From assembly GCA_938010425.1 (NCBI GenBank), contig CALLUO010000021.1, forward strand, positions 1 through 60,736: a stretch of DNA of 60,736 bases, in the 5' to 3' direction. The position numbers and the translations under genes are program-made. Each line of letters starts with the position of its first letter. The stretch's first letter is position 1. Positions 49,216 through 58,492 of the stretch are shown here, piece after piece. Source of the stretch: an uncultured Elioraea sp. (GTDB lineage Bacteria > Pseudomonadota > Alphaproteobacteria > Acetobacterales > Acetobacteraceae). The notes under the pieces are model-generated. The model saw only the letters and a program-made list of their open reading frames with translations. It had not been told where the DNA came from and made no database searches.

Positions 49216-49959
49216 TCAGGGCTTGATGATGAGCCCCTGGCCAGTCGGGAGGGGAAGCACGAGGAGCCCTCTGTCCGCTGCGAAGTCCTGGAAGGCGAAC
49301 ATCTGCTCCTCGTGTCCGGCGAAGCCGTAGTCGTCGAGGATGATGACCCCGCCGCGGGCGAGTCGCGGCCAGAAGAATTCGGCGGCCGCGATTTCCGGTT
49401 GCACGATGTTCATGTCGATGTGCAGGAAAGCCACACGCTCCGGCGCCTGTTCGACCAACGTGTCAGGGACGCGGCCGCGGACGAGGCGGGCGTTCGGGAA
49501 GCGGGCGAAACGCTGCGCCGCACGGTCGTAAACATCCTCCGTGTAGTTATGCTGATTGTGCCAAGCGCCGAGGCCCGCGGCCTCGGTCGCCGACATCTGC
49601 TCCGGCGGGATGCCCCGGAACGTGTCATATAGCCAGAAGGTCCGAGGGAGGGCGGCGAAATCGAGGAACTCCGCCACCGTCCGCGACAGCACGCCGAGAT
49701 TGACTCCACACTCGACGAAATCGCCCTCCACCTGCAGGGCCTGCCGCCCCGCCCAGCAACAGACGTAGGCCTTCCAATCCGTCGCCAGAACCTCCGGCGT
49801 TTTCGCCGAGACGTGGTCCCTGACCTCGGAGATCGACCTCTGCCAGGCCGTGGCAAAACGCTCATCGCTGTCGAAGGGCACGTTAAGGCCCCAGATGCCG
49901 AATCGAGCCCCAACGTAAGAGAAGCGGGGCAGGCCCGCCGCCGTTTGTTCATCCAGCAT
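49216..49959 (-). CDS. TylF/MycF-type O-methyltransferase-like protein
   Basis: 247 residues of class I SAM methyltransferase fold. The motif GDFVECGVNLGVLSRTVAEF is the SAM-binding region, LYDTFRGIPPEQ the acidic loop, and HIDMNIVQPEIAAAEFFWPR followed by GGVIILDDYGFAG the metal-binding core (D...DD) of the TylF family of sugar O-methyltransferases. The natural substrate may be a polysaccharide or glycolipid sugar. It is monocistronic and oriented against the EamA relic. Confidence 0.85.
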   Translation of the reverse strand: MLDEQTAAGLPRFSYVGARFGIWGLNVPFDSDERFATAWQRSISEVRDHVSAKTPEVLATDWKAYVCCWAGRQALQVEGDFVECGVNLGVLSRTVAEFLDFAALPRTFWLYDTFRGIPPEQMSATEAAGLGAWHNQHNYTEDVYDRAAQRFARFPNARLVRGRVPDTLVEQAPERVAFLHIDMNIVQPEIAAAEFFWPRLARGGVIILDDYGFAGHEEQMFAFQDFAADRGLLVLPLPTGQGLIIKP

Positions 49960-50228
49960 ACAGCCCTCCTGGTCCCCGACTTCAGTGGCGACCAGCCTAC
50001 CGATGTCTGATTAAGCCTCGGTTACGAGAGTTAGGATCAGCGGTGGCGCCCGAATCCTGCGTCGCAGCCCCTCCGCGCTGCGCATAGGGTTCGGGTCAGC
50101 GGTGGGTCGGCCGCCGCCGCGGTCCTATGCCGCGGTCCTATAAGGCCAGTGGACTTTTCGTGATCCTGCGCGAACCACAGACGAACGCCATGGACAGGGG
50201 CCAGTGCGCCCCGTAACAGCCCTGTCAC

Positions 50229-50900
50229 ATGAGCACGCTGTCGGAACGCTCCCCCTCTGGCCCAGCCTCTCCTCTCCGCCCGCTCGATGCCGAGGCGGTG
50301 CGTGCCGCCTATGCCCGCTGGGCAAAGGTCTACGACGCAGCTTTCGGCCTTGTCTCCGCCCCTGCCCGGCGGCGCGCCGTCTTTGCCATCAATGCCCTCC
50401 CGGATGGGCGCGTGCTCGAGGTTGGGGTTGGCACCGGGTTGTCGCTCCCACTGTATCGCCGGGGCTTGCGCGTCACGGGCATCGACCTCAGCCCCGAGAT
50501 GCTGGCACGCGCGCGCGCTAAAGTGGCGCGCGAAGGCTTGGAGCATGTCGAGGCCCTGCTCGAAATGGATGCCGAGGCGATGGCCTTCGCGGATCACTCT
50601 TTCGATTCCGCGGTGGCGATGTTCGTCGCGTCTGTAGTGCCCAACCCCCGACGCATGCTTGCTGAGATGCGCCGCGTGGTGCGCCGGGGCGGGACTCTGC
50701 TCTTTGTCAACCATTTCGTGGCTGACCGGGGGTTCAGGCTCGCCGTCGAACGCGCCGCCGCACCCTTCTCTCGCGCCCTGGGCTGGCACCCTGATTTCGC
50801 CCTCGACTCCCTGCTCACCCCGGCCGAGCGTGGCGAAGCCGAGATCACCCCCTGCCCGCCGGGCGGGCTGTTTTCCCTGGTCCGCCTGCGCAACGCCTGA
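50229..50900 (+). CDS. pmtA: PmtA-like phospholipid N-methyltransferase
   Basis: 223 residues. VRAAYARWAKVYDAAFGLVS and GRVLEVGVGTGLSLPLYRR (motif I) followed by VTGIDLSPEMLARARAKV are close to the Rhodobacter-type PmtA, which methylates phosphatidylethanolamine to phosphatidylcholine in the membrane. Closely related ubiquinone/menaquinone-type methyltransferases remain possible. It stands alone; the 269 bases before it (49960-50228) show only a short tandem GCCGCGGTCCTA. Confidence 0.75.
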   Translation: MSTLSERSPSGPASPLRPLDAEAVRAAYARWAKVYDAAFGLVSAPARRRAVFAINALPDGRVLEVGVGTGLSLPLYRRGLRVTGIDLSPEMLARARAKVAREGLEHVEALLEMDAEAMAFADHSFDSAVAMFVASVVPNPRRMLAEMRRVVRRGGTLLFVNHFVADRGFRLAVERAAAPFSRALGWHPDFALDSLLTPAERGEAEITPCPPGGLFSLVRLRNA

Positions 50901-50920
50901 AACAGGATGGGGAAGCCGGC

Positions 50921-51472
50921 TCAGGCTGAAGCCAGCGCAGCGGCACGCGCCGCGCGCGGCACATCCGCCGCAATCTCCTCGGGGCTTCGCCGCAGCGCGG
51001 GCAGGATGAAGCCCCACGTGGCAAAAATGGTGGTGCCGAGCTGCCCCGTCTCCGGGTGCCACACCCGCACCAGGGTCCAGTCGTTGCGCGGCGACACGTC
51101 GAGGATCGGCTGGTTTTGGTGCACCCGCCCGCGCGCCGCTCCCGACCCCCAGTTCGCGTGGCTCGCCAGGATCTCCCTCGCCCCCCTTTCCCGCACCACC
51201 ACCGCGAGATGGCCTGCGGGCAGCCTCCGCGTGCTCCGGAACACCAGCACCGCGCCCGGAACAGGGCGGGAGGAGCGCGCATAACGCCCCTCTGCCGCCC
51301 GCCACCAGGTGTGCGCATCGCCCGCCAGCCTGATGCCGGAAAGCTCGCGTGCGAATGGCACACACGAGACGGGCGCGGGTGGGGAGATAGTGGCCGTCTC
51401 GTGCACGCGCGGGCCGCGCGCGCACGAGACGGCAATCAGAGGCAGGATCAGCGTGGCGCGCCGGGCGAGCAC
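50921..51472 (-). CDS. CHAP-domain cysteine amidase/peptidase, secreted
   Basis: 183 residues. A hydrophobic N-terminus ending in Cys (LPLIAVSCARG) could be a signal or imperfect lipobox. Next come the catalytic Cys in APVSCVPFARELSGI and His in LPAGHLAVVVRE about 55 residues on, the CHAP (NlpC/P60-like) pair. CHAP proteins usually cleave peptidoglycan peptides. The 5' coding part holds a 12-bp perfect inverted repeat (51393-51404 with 51422-51433). It lies 40 bases after chvG, probably in the same operon. Confidence 0.8.
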   Translation of the reverse strand: MLARRATLILPLIAVSCARGPRVHETATISPPAPVSCVPFARELSGIRLAGDAHTWWRAAEGRYARSSRPVPGAVLVFRSTRRLPAGHLAVVVRERGAREILASHANWGSGAARGRVHQNQPILDVSPRNDWTLVRVWHPETGQLGTTIFATWGFILPALRRSPEEIAADVPRAARAAALASA

Positions 51473-51512
51473 GTGTGCAACGGAACCAAATACTGCCGCG
51501 TCGGCGCAAGCC

Positions 51513-53183
51513 TCACGCAGCCGGAAGCCGCACCACGAAGCGCGCGCCGATCACCCTCCCCGCTGCGTCGCGTCGGTTCTCGGCCGCAATCGTGCCCCTG
51601 AGCGCCTCGACGATCTGACGCGAGATGGAAAGCCCGAGCCCGGAATGCGTGCCGAAGCGTTCTCCCTTCGGCCGTTCTGAGTAGAAGCGTTCGAAGATCC
51701 TCTCGAGCTTGGCCTCCGGGATCCCAGGCCCCTCGTCCTCCACCGCAATCTCGACCCAGCCGCCGTCGTGACGGCCAAGCAGGCGGATTGTGCCGCCGGG
51801 CGGGGAGAAGGAGACCGCGTTGCCGATCAGGTTGCGCAACACCTGCACCAACCTCCCCTCCACACCGTTGACCACGAGGCCCTCGGCCGGTGCCTCCACC
51901 ACCACCCGAGGGTCCTCGGGCCCGCGCGTGGTTTCGTGGATGTCGGCGAGAGTGGTGAGCATCGGTGCGAGATCGACCCTTTCGAGCCCGGTGCGCGAGA
52001 GCTCCGCATCGAGCCGCGAAGCCTCGGAGATGTCGCTGATCAGGCGATCGAGCCGCTTGACGTCGTCGGCGATGACGGAGAGCAGGCGTTCGCGCCGGGC
52101 GGGGTCGTCGATTCGTCGGATCGTTTCGATCGCACTGCGGATGGAAGTCAGCGGGTTTTTGATCTCGTGCGCAACATCAGCGGCGAACCGCTCGATCGCG
52201 TCCATCCGGGCCCAGAGCGCACGCGCGCTCTCATCCAGCGCCACCGCAAGCCCGCCGATTTCGTCGCGCCGCGTCTTCAACGCTGGCGGGACGGAACTGC
52301 GCCGCCCGCGCCCTTCGCGCATGCGCTCTGCGGCCCGCGCCAGCCGAACCAGCGGCCGGGCGATGGTGGTCGCGAGATAGGAGGAGAGCGCGACGGTGAG
52401 GGCGAGCGCGAACCCGAAGGTGGCGAGGATGGTCATGCGCACATGAAACAGCGCCTCGTCCACCGCCCGCGCTTCACGCGTCACCAGCACAATCCCGATG
52501 GTCTCGCGGGAGCGGATCACCGGCTGGGTGACGGAGACGACCAAGCGATCATCGGCCGTGCGCCGCACCACCGGGGCGGCGCGGCCCTCGGCAGCGGCAG
52601 CCAAAACGGGCGCGATCTCCGGGCTCCAGTCGGTCTCGTCCTCAATTTTTGGAAAGGTGGTGGCGCGCGGCAGCACCCGCATCACCCTCTCGTAAAGGGC
52701 GATGATGGCGGAGGCGAGGGGGCCTCGCGGTGGCGGCGGCGCTGGCAGGGGCTCTGTCGTCACCACACCGCCGGGGCCGAGGATAACGCGCGAATCGGCG
52801 ATCAGCGTGCCGTCCGGCGCATAAAGCCGTGCCTGGGTCAAAGGCGTCGGCTCAACCAGGCGGCGCAGAAGAGGGCGGGCCAAGTCGGGCGCGATGCGCG
52901 GGCTCTCGGGCCGCTCGAGCGAGACGGCGGACTCGCCGATCGCCGCAGCGAACACCTGGGCCTGCACACGCAGAGCCGCGACCTCAGACTCAACCAGCCC
53001 GTCCTGGTAGGTGTCGAGATACAGAAGGGCAGCGACCAGGAGCGCGAGCGGCAGCGCATTGACGAGCAAGATGCGACGCAGAAGCGGCGAGCGCAGCAAC
53101 CGATATGCCCGGCGCGGCAGCGGCGGAGCCGGCAGGGAGACCTGCGCCTGCGCCTCACCCGCCGTCGCTGTCCCCTCCGGCAC
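51513..53183 (-). CDS. chvG: Sensor histidine kinase ChvG
   Basis: 556 residues. An N-terminal helix (ILLVNALPLALLVAALLYL) is followed by a periplasmic stimulus-sensing domain of about 190 residues, a second helix (ILATFGFALALTVALSSYLA), HAMP, an H-box with phospho-acceptor H in DVAHEIKNPLTSIRSA, an N-box NLIGNAVSFSP, and G-boxes VEDEGPGIPEAK and GLGLSISRQIVEALRG. This is the ChvG/ExoS family of alphaproteobacteria, sensing envelope or acid stress. It follows chvI by 30 bases. The usual downstream hprK and PTS genes are absent here. Confidence 0.92.
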   Translation of the reverse strand: MPEGTATAGEAQAQVSLPAPPLPRRAYRLLRSPLLRRILLVNALPLALLVAALLYLDTYQDGLVESEVAALRVQAQVFAAAIGESAVSLERPESPRIAPDLARPLLRRLVEPTPLTQARLYAPDGTLIADSRVILGPGGVVTTEPLPAPPPPRGPLASAIIALYERVMRVLPRATTFPKIEDETDWSPEIAPVLAAAAEGRAAPVVRRTADDRLVVSVTQPVIRSRETIGIVLVTREARAVDEALFHVRMTILATFGFALALTVALSSYLATTIARPLVRLARAAERMREGRGRRSSVPPALKTRRDEIGGLAVALDESARALWARMDAIERFAADVAHEIKNPLTSIRSAIETIRRIDDPARRERLLSVIADDVKRLDRLISDISEASRLDAELSRTGLERVDLAPMLTTLADIHETTRGPEDPRVVVEAPAEGLVVNGVEGRLVQVLRNLIGNAVSFSPPGGTIRLLGRHDGGWVEIAVEDEGPGIPEAKLERIFERFYSERPKGERFGTHSGLGLSISRQIVEALRGTIAAENRRDAAGRVIGARFVVRLPAA

Positions 53184-53213
53184 GCCCCTCCCCCGTTGCG
53201 CCCGCGCCGCGGC

Positions 53214-53915
53214 TCACTCCTCCTTGTAGCGGTAGCCGATGCCGTAGAGGGTCTCGATCTGGGAGAATTGGGGGTCGACGGCGCGGAACTTTTTACGGAT
53301 GCGCTTGATGTGGCTATCGATCGTGCGGTCGTCGACGTAGATGTTCTCGCCGTACGCGGCATCAATCAGCTGGTCGCGGCTTTTCACAATGCCCGGCCGG
53401 GCGGCAAGCGCCTTCACCAACAGGAACTCGGTCACGGTGAGCTGCACGGGCGTGCCCTTCCAGGTGCACAGGTGGCGGTTTTCATCGAGCGCAAGCGACC
53501 CCCGCACCATTACCCCTCCGGCAGGCTGGCCCAACCCCTCGCTTTTCGCGAGCTCATTGCGGCGAAGCAGGGCGCGGATTCTTTCGATGACAAGCCGCTG
53601 GCTGAACGGCTTGGTGATGTAGTCGTCAGCGCCGAGCCGAAGCCCCATCAGTTCATCGACCTCTTCGTCCTTCGAGGTGAGAAGGATCACAGGCAGCGAG
53701 GAGGTCTTGCGCAGGCGCTGCAAAAGTTCGAGCCCGTCCATGCGCGGCATCTTGATGTCGAGCACAGCGAGGTCGACAGGCTTGCTGGTGATGCCGTGCA
53801 GAGCGCTTTCACCATCGGTATAGGTGCGAACCTGAAAGCCCTCCGCCTCCAGTGTCATGGTGAGCGAGGTGAGGATGTTACGGTCGTCATCGACCAGAGC
53901 GATGGTCTGCGGCAT
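53214..53915 (-). CDS. chvI: Response regulator ChvI
   Basis: 233 residues. Receiver domain [18 protein letters not shown] with phospho-acceptor D in [12 protein letters not shown] and lysine in [13 protein letters not shown]; OmpR-type winged helix with [20 protein letters not shown] and [15 protein letters not shown]. These features match ChvI, which controls envelope, exopolysaccharide and acid-stress genes with ChvG. It is the first gene of the leftward chvI-chvG-CHAP unit, divergent from the HugZ-like gene. Confidence 0.95.
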   Translation of the reverse strand: MPQTIALVDDDRNILTSLTMTLEAEGFQVRTYTDGESALHGITSKPVDLAVLDIKMPRMDGLELLQRLRKTSSLPVILLTSKDEEVDELMGLRLGADDYITKPFSQRLVIERIRALLRRNELAKSEGLGQPAGGVMVRGSLALDENRHLCTWKGTPVQLTVTEFLLVKALAARPGIVKSRDQLIDAAYGENIYVDDRTIDSHIKRIRKKFRAVDPQFSQIETLYGIGYRYKEE

Positions 53916-54008
53916 GGCGCTTCCATTTGAGGCAAGGCGCGCTTCCCTGTTGCCGTTCCAGCTCCGCGCGCCGACATTCTGCGTGATGTTCTAGCCTGGG
54001 GCGAAGGA

Positions 54009-54794
54009 ATGAGCGAGGCCGCGCCTGAACCAAGCGCAGCGGAGGCAGAGACGCCTGACCCCGGCGCTGACCCCGCGATTGCGGCGCGGCGGCTGATCCG
54101 GGCCGCCCGCGAGGCCACCTTGGCCACCGTCACCGGCTCGGGCCAGCCCTTCGCCTCCCTCGTCACCCCCGCGCCGGCTCCCGACCTCTCGGTGTTGCTG
54201 TGGCTTTCCGTCTTGTCGGGCCATACCCGACACTTGATGAACGATGCGCGCTGTTCACTGCTGTTCGTCGGCCCGGCCCGGGGCCCCAACCCACAGAAAA
54301 AGGCGCGGCTGACCGTCACTGGGCTTGCCTCCCAAGTCGAGGGGCCGGAGGTGAGCGCGCTGAAGGCACGCTGGCTTACGCGCCACCCCTACGCCAAGCT
54401 CTACGCTGGGTTCAACGACTTCGCGCTGTGGCGAATCAGCCTCGAAGAAGGGCTGTTCGTCGGCGGCTTCGCCATGGCCCGCCGCATCCCCGGCTCCGCC
54501 TTTCGCTCGGACCCAGCGGCGGTAGCAGCGATCGCCGAGGCAGAGGCGGAGATCATCGCCCACGTGAATGAGGATCATGCCGATGCGCTCGATGCCATCG
54601 CGCAGGGGGTGCTTAGGCGTAAAGGGTCGGGCTGGCGGATGGCGGCGGTCGATGTCGATGGCTGCGACCTGGTGCGCGGGCGGGGGCGGGCGCGGCTCCA
54701 CTTCGCCCGGCCAGTGGCCGATGCGGACGGGGTGCGCCGGGCGCTGATCCTCGCCGCCAAGGCGGGGCGGGAGCGGTTGGCGCAGCTGGGCTGA
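54009..54794 (+). CDS. HugZ-like heme-associated PNPOx-fold protein with DUF2470
   Basis: 261 residues from ATG 54009 with GAAGG upstream. The N-terminal split-barrel domain (REATLATVTGSGQPFASLVT, NDARCSLLFVGP) is flavin/heme-binding PNPOx type; the C-terminal DUF2470 domain has EIIAHVNEDHADALDAIAQG, whose His residues resemble the heme-ligand region in HugZ. Members degrade heme for iron or act as general flavin oxidoreductases; which applies is uncertain. The start is 93 bases from the chvI start, so the two share a promoter region. Confidence 0.82.
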   Translation: MSEAAPEPSAAEAETPDPGADPAIAARRLIRAAREATLATVTGSGQPFASLVTPAPAPDLSVLLWLSVLSGHTRHLMNDARCSLLFVGPARGPNPQKKARLTVTGLASQVEGPEVSALKARWLTRHPYAKLYAGFNDFALWRISLEEGLFVGGFAMARRIPGSAFRSDPAAVAAIAEAEAEIIAHVNEDHADALDAIAQGVLRRKGSGWRMAAVDVDGCDLVRGRGRARLHFARPVADADGVRRALILAAKAGRERLAQLG

Positions 54795-54842
54795 TCCCTC
54801 ACCACAGTGACGGGGCGGAGCGGGCCTCAGAACCCGTTCGGC

Positions 54843-54948
54843 ATGCGCCCTTGCCAGGCCCTTCCCCGTCGTCTCCTTTGATTTCAGACATACTCCTGGT
54901 CGGTATTACGCGATGCGCCCTCGCCAGTCCCTCCCCCGTCGTCTCCTT
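54843..54948 (+). repeat. Duplicated 5' end of the SGNH hydrolase gene (36-bp direct repeat)
   Basis: 54843-54878 and 54913-54948 match at 33 of 36 bases, both starting ATGCGCCCT and ending CGTCGTCTCCTT. The downstream copy is the real gene start (MRPRQSLPRRLL). The upstream copy encodes MRPCQALPRRLL and hits TGA at 54879-54881. It looks like a local duplication that left a 12-codon mini-ORF in the leader. Confidence 0.9.
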
Positions 54949-56046
54949 ATCGCGGCGATGGCCGTCACCCTACCGGTCGGCGCCTTGCTGCTTGCCGCAG
55001 AGTTCGTGCTGCGGTTCCTGCCTGTGATGACCGGACTGTCTGCGCAGCCGGTGAACGAGGCCAACCCCGTCTTCCGCTTCGCCGCGAATCGGCCCTTCAC
55101 CTACTCAGTGGGTTGGAACTTCGCGCTGGTGAATCGCGGGCGAACGAACAACGCGGGCTTCGTCAGCGACATCCCCTACGACCGCACTGACCCCCGCCCG
55201 CTTCTTGCGGTTGTCGGCGATTCCTATGTCGAGGCGGCGATGGTGCCCTGGGTGGAGACCTTGCAGGGGCGCCTGCACCAGGCCGCCCAGCCGCAGGCGC
55301 GCATCTACGCCTTTGGGGCTGGTGGCGCCCCGCTTTCTCAATACCTCGTGTTTGCCCAGCATGCGGTGCGGGAGTGGGGCGCGCAGGCCCTCATCATCCC
55401 CATCATCGGCAACGACTTCGATCAGAGCCTGGCGCGCTACTCCCCCGGGCCGGGCTTCCACCTTTTTGTTGAGACGGCCGAGGGCCTTGTTCTGCAGCGC
55501 TTCGATTGGGCGCCCAGTCGCGTCTCGCGCCTCGTCCGCCACTCCGCCCTCATTCGCTACGTTCACTTTAATCTTGGCGCCTCGACCGTGATCAATCGAA
55601 TCCGGTGGCGGCTGGCTGGAGTTGATTTGCCGAAAGGCTTCGTCGGCAACGTCGCAGCAGATGCTGACCCCGAACGCCTCGCCCTCTCTGAGGCGGTGAT
55701 CGACCGCTTTCTCGACCTTCTGCCCGAGATGACGGGCTTGCCACCTGCACGCGTTCTGTTCCTCATCGACGGCCGCCGTCCCCATCTCTATGCGCCAGCA
55801 ACGCTCGCCGCCAGCGACGGGTCCTACTTCGCCCGCATGCGCCAAAGCTTCGCCACCAAGGCGACAAACCTGGGTTTCGGCGTGATTGATCTCGAACCCC
55901 TGTTCATGGCCGAACACCACCGAACGGGCAGACGGTTCGAGTTCGATGTCGATGCGCACTGGAGCGGTGAAGGCCACCGTGTGGCGGCAGAAGCCGTGTT
56001 CGGCCACCCACTCTGGCACGCCTTCCTTGCCGCAGCTCAAAACTGA
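54913..56046 (+). CDS. SGNH/GDSL-type hydrolase, membrane-anchored (probable acyl esterase)
   Basis: 377 residues. A basic N-terminus and helix (IAAMAVTLPVGALLLAAEFV) likely anchor it to the inner membrane facing the periplasm. Block I is VVGDSYVEAA, block III is IIPIIGNDFDQ and block V is VDAHWSGEGHRVAAEA, giving the Ser and Asp-x-x-His catalytic residues with GND Asn. Such enzymes often deacetylate or acetylate polysaccharides, as in alginate and peptidoglycan modification. It converges on the SxtJ-like gene with a ten-base overlap. Confidence 0.83.
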   Translation: MRPRQSLPRRLLIAAMAVTLPVGALLLAAEFVLRFLPVMTGLSAQPVNEANPVFRFAANRPFTYSVGWNFALVNRGRTNNAGFVSDIPYDRTDPRPLLAVVGDSYVEAAMVPWVETLQGRLHQAAQPQARIYAFGAGGAPLSQYLVFAQHAVREWGAQALIIPIIGNDFDQSLARYSPGPGFHLFVETAEGLVLQRFDWAPSRVSRLVRHSALIRYVHFNLGASTVINRIRWRLAGVDLPKGFVGNVAADADPERLALSEAVIDRFLDLLPEMTGLPPARVLFLIDGRRPHLYAPATLAASDGSYFARMRQSFATKATNLGFGVIDLEPLFMAEHHRTGRRFEFDVDAHWSGEGHRVAAEAVFGHPLWHAFLAAAQN

Positions 56047-56474
56047 CGGCGCATCGGCCCAGGCGGCGCCGTTCGTTCCTGCCAGTAGCTGGCGCGTGTG
56101 CGATCAAACCGCACGTCAAGCGGGCGTTTGCCAGCCACCCGCAACAGAAGTCCGATCGGAGTGACGACAAAAAAGAACACGATACCGAGCACCACAGGCG
56201 TGACCACGGCAGAGAGCACGAGCCCGAGGCGGAGCCAAACCCTGTTAGGCAGAGCGAGGGTACGCGGCGCGGCGAGGGCAAGCGCGACCAGCCCCAGGCC
56301 CACGGCGCCGCATAGGGCCGACACCCATAGGATGCGCCCCGTCAGCGCGACGCTGATGCCGGCAATAAGGCAGAGCATCCCCCCGACTGTCAGGCCGAAG
56401 GCGCGCTCCGAAGGCGGGAGGATTTCCTCCTCGCGCGCATAATCCTCGTGCAGGGCACCCGTGCGCTTCGCCAT
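56037..56474 (-). CDS. SxtJ-like small membrane protein
   Basis: 145 residues with four hydrophobic segments (LTVGGMLCLIAGISVALTGR, VSALCGAVGLGLVALALA, LGLVLSAVVTPVVLGIVFF) and the C-terminal VAGKRPLDVRFDRTRASYWQ typical of SxtJ relatives. These proteins are encoded next to NodU/CmcH carbamoyltransferases in many clusters; the name comes from the saxitoxin locus. Function unknown, presumably membrane assembly with the carbamoyltransferase encoded nine bases upstream. Confidence 0.85.
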   Translation of the reverse strand: MAKRTGALHEDYAREEEILPPSERAFGLTVGGMLCLIAGISVALTGRILWVSALCGAVGLGLVALALAAPRTLALPNRVWLRLGLVLSAVVTPVVLGIVFFFVVTPIGLLLRVAGKRPLDVRFDRTRASYWQERTAPPGPMRRQF

Positions 56475-56483
56475 CGCCCACCT

Positions 56484-58328
56484 TTAATCCGGCGCAAATG
56501 CTGCTGCACGATTGTGCGTCAGCCTCTCATCCTGCTCCGGTTTGGAAAGCCAACAGGACCCGATCGCAAGATGCTCGATGCCTGTTCCCATAAAGCAGGC
56601 AAAAGCGTCTTCAGGGGTGCAGACGATCGGTTCGCCGCGCACGTTGAAGCTCGTGTTCACCAGCACGGGGCAGCCGGTGCGGGCGTGCCAAGCCCGCAAG
56701 AGCCGCGCGAAGCCAGGATTCGTCTCCTCGTCCACGGTCTGAATGCGAGCGGAATGGTCCACATGGGTCACGGCCGGGATCTCGGAGCGCACGACGTTCA
56801 GCTTGTCGATGCCGAACAGCGCCTGCTCCTCAGCCGTCATCGCGCGGCGTCGCTGCAGAGCGACGGGGGCGACAAGCAGCATGTACGGGCTGTCGATATC
56901 GAGTTCGAACCAGTCCGCGGCGTGCTCTCGGAGCACCGCCGGGGCGAAAGGGCGGAAACTCTCGCGGAACTTGATGCGCAGGTTCATCGTCTTCTGCATG
57001 TCGGGCCGACGCGGGTCGCCGAGAATGGAGCGGGCGCCAAGTGCGCGCGGCCCGAACTCCATCCGCCCCTGAAACCAGCCGACGACGCGGCCCGCCTCCA
57101 GCGCATCGACGGTGCGCGCGATGAGCTCGCCTTCGGAAAGGCGTTCGAACCGAGCGCCAGCAGCGGCGAGGCGGTGCGCAATCTCCTCGTCTGTATAGGC
57201 GGGGCCAAGCAGCGCGCCCGCCATGGCGTCGCGGCCCGCAGTGACGGTTCGCGGACGGCCGAGGTCGAGATGCCAAGCGGCGAGCGCAGCACCAAGTGCC
57301 CCGCCAGCATCTCCAGCCGCCGGTTGGATCCAGATCCCATCCCATTCGCCTGAGCGCCAAACCTTGCCGTTGGCGACGCAGTTGAGCGCCACCCCACCAG
57401 CAAGGCAGAGAGTGCGCGGGCCCGAAGCAGGGCGGACCGAACGGGCAAGCCGCAGCACCACCTCCTCCGCCACCGCCTGGATGGAGGCGGCAAGATCCAT
57501 CTCGCGCTGGGTAAGCCAGCTCTCCGGCGCGCGCGGTGGTGCACCAAACAGGCGGTGAAACCGTTCATTTGTCATCGTCAAGCCCGTCGCAAAGTCGAAA
57601 TGATCGATCGCTAAGCGGAACGTTCCGTCGGGCTTAAGGTCGATGAGATGATCGAGGATGGTTTGCGCGAAGCGCGGCTCGCCATAGGGCGCGAGCCCCA
57701 TCACCTTATATTCGCCTGAATTGACCTTGAAGCCGAGATAATAGGTGAAGGCGGAGTAAAGCAGCCCAAGCGAGTGCGGGAAGTGGAGCTCGCGTTCGAT
57801 GACGAGGCGATTGCCATCGCCGTGTCCCACCGTGGTTGTCGCCCACTCACCCACCCCGTCCAGGGTGAGCACGACGGCGCGCTCGAACGGCGAGGGGAAG
57901 AAGGCGGAGGCTGCGTGCGAGACGTGATGTTCGGCGAACAGGAGCCTCTCCTCCCACGCCTTGCGCGCAAGCCCGCGGCCAATGCGGTGAAGCTCCTCGG
58001 CAATGAGCCGCTTCTGAAACAGTTTCTCCCTAAGCCACAGCGGCATCGCGCGGCGAAAGGACGCGAAGCCGCGTGGGGCGAAGGCGAGGTAGGTTTCGAG
58101 CAAGCGCTCAAACTTCAAAAAAGGCTTCTCGTAGAAGGCAACGAGGTCGATGTCTTCCGCTCGCAGCCCCGCCATCTCTAGGCAGGCGCGGATGGCGGCG
58201 GCGGGAAAGCGCGCATCGTGCTTGACGCGCGTAAAACGCTCCTCCTGAGCGGCGGCGAGGATCCGTCCGTCCTCGATCAGCGCAGCCGCGCTGTCATGGT
58301 AGTAGGCGGAGATGCCAAGAATGCGCAG
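56484..58328 (-). CDS. NodU/CmcH-family carbamoyltransferase (SxtI-like), probable CTG start
   Basis: 614 residues if started at CTG 58328, where the family opening [20 protein letters not shown] begins right after the initiator; AAAAGGAG is seven bases upstream. The only conventional in-frame start is TTG 58442, inside the DUF5989 gene. Domain 1 has [20 protein letters not shown] (metal His) and [20 protein letters not shown]; domain 2 has [18 protein letters not shown] and [16 protein letters not shown]. The family makes carbamoyl-adenylate from carbamoyl phosphate and transfers it to a hydroxyl, typically of a sugar. Probable substrate: a polysaccharide or lipid-linked sugar. Confidence 0.92.
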   Translation of the reverse strand: MRILGISAYYHDSAAALIEDGRILAAAQEERFTRVKHDARFPAAAIRACLEMAGLRAEDIDLVAFYEKPFLKFERLLETYLAFAPRGFASFRRAMPLWLREKLFQKRLIAEELHRIGRGLARKAWEERLLFAEHHVSHAASAFFPSPFERAVVLTLDGVGEWATTTVGHGDGNRLVIERELHFPHSLGLLYSAFTYYLGFKVNSGEYKVMGLAPYGEPRFAQTILDHLIDLKPDGTFRLAIDHFDFATGLTMTNERFHRLFGAPPRAPESWLTQREMDLAASIQAVAEEVVLRLARSVRPASGPRTLCLAGGVALNCVANGKVWRSGEWDGIWIQPAAGDAGGALGAALAAWHLDLGRPRTVTAGRDAMAGALLGPAYTDEEIAHRLAAAGARFERLSEGELIARTVDALEAGRVVGWFQGRMEFGPRALGARSILGDPRRPDMQKTMNLRIKFRESFRPFAPAVLREHAADWFELDIDSPYMLLVAPVALQRRRAMTAEEQALFGIDKLNVVRSEIPAVTHVDHSARIQTVDEETNPGFARLLRAWHARTGCPVLVNTSFNVRGEPIVCTPEDAFACFMGTGIEHLAIGSCWLSKPEQDERLTHNRAAAFAPD

Positions 58329-58342
58329 AGGCCCGCTCCTTT

Positions 58343-58492
58343 TCAGAAGATAGTGTAGATGAAGGGGGCGACCGCAGAGCCTTTGGACAGTACAATCAAG
58401 CCGCCGAAAAGCGCAAGGACGAGGATGATGGGGGCCAGCCAAAACTTTTTCCGTTCTCGAATAAATTCAAGCAATTCCGCGAATACACTCAT
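58343..58492 (-). CDS. DUF5989/SxtK-like small membrane protein
   Basis: 49 residues: [18 protein letters not shown] then [17 protein letters not shown] and [14 protein letters not shown]. The charged start, single helix and [12 protein letters not shown]-like end are those of the DUF5989 family, which accompanies SxtJ and carbamoyltransferase genes. It begins with GAGG before ATG 58492 and ends 14 bases before the carbamoyltransferase start. Single-pass inner-membrane protein; function unknown. Confidence 0.9.
   Translation of the reverse strand: MSVFAELLEFIRERKKFWLAPIILVLALFGGLIVLSKGSAVAPFIYTIF

Noticed and set aside
51768-53930. 720-codon plus-strand frame
   Set aside because: Antisense shadow of chvG and chvI, which have complete kinase and regulator motifs.
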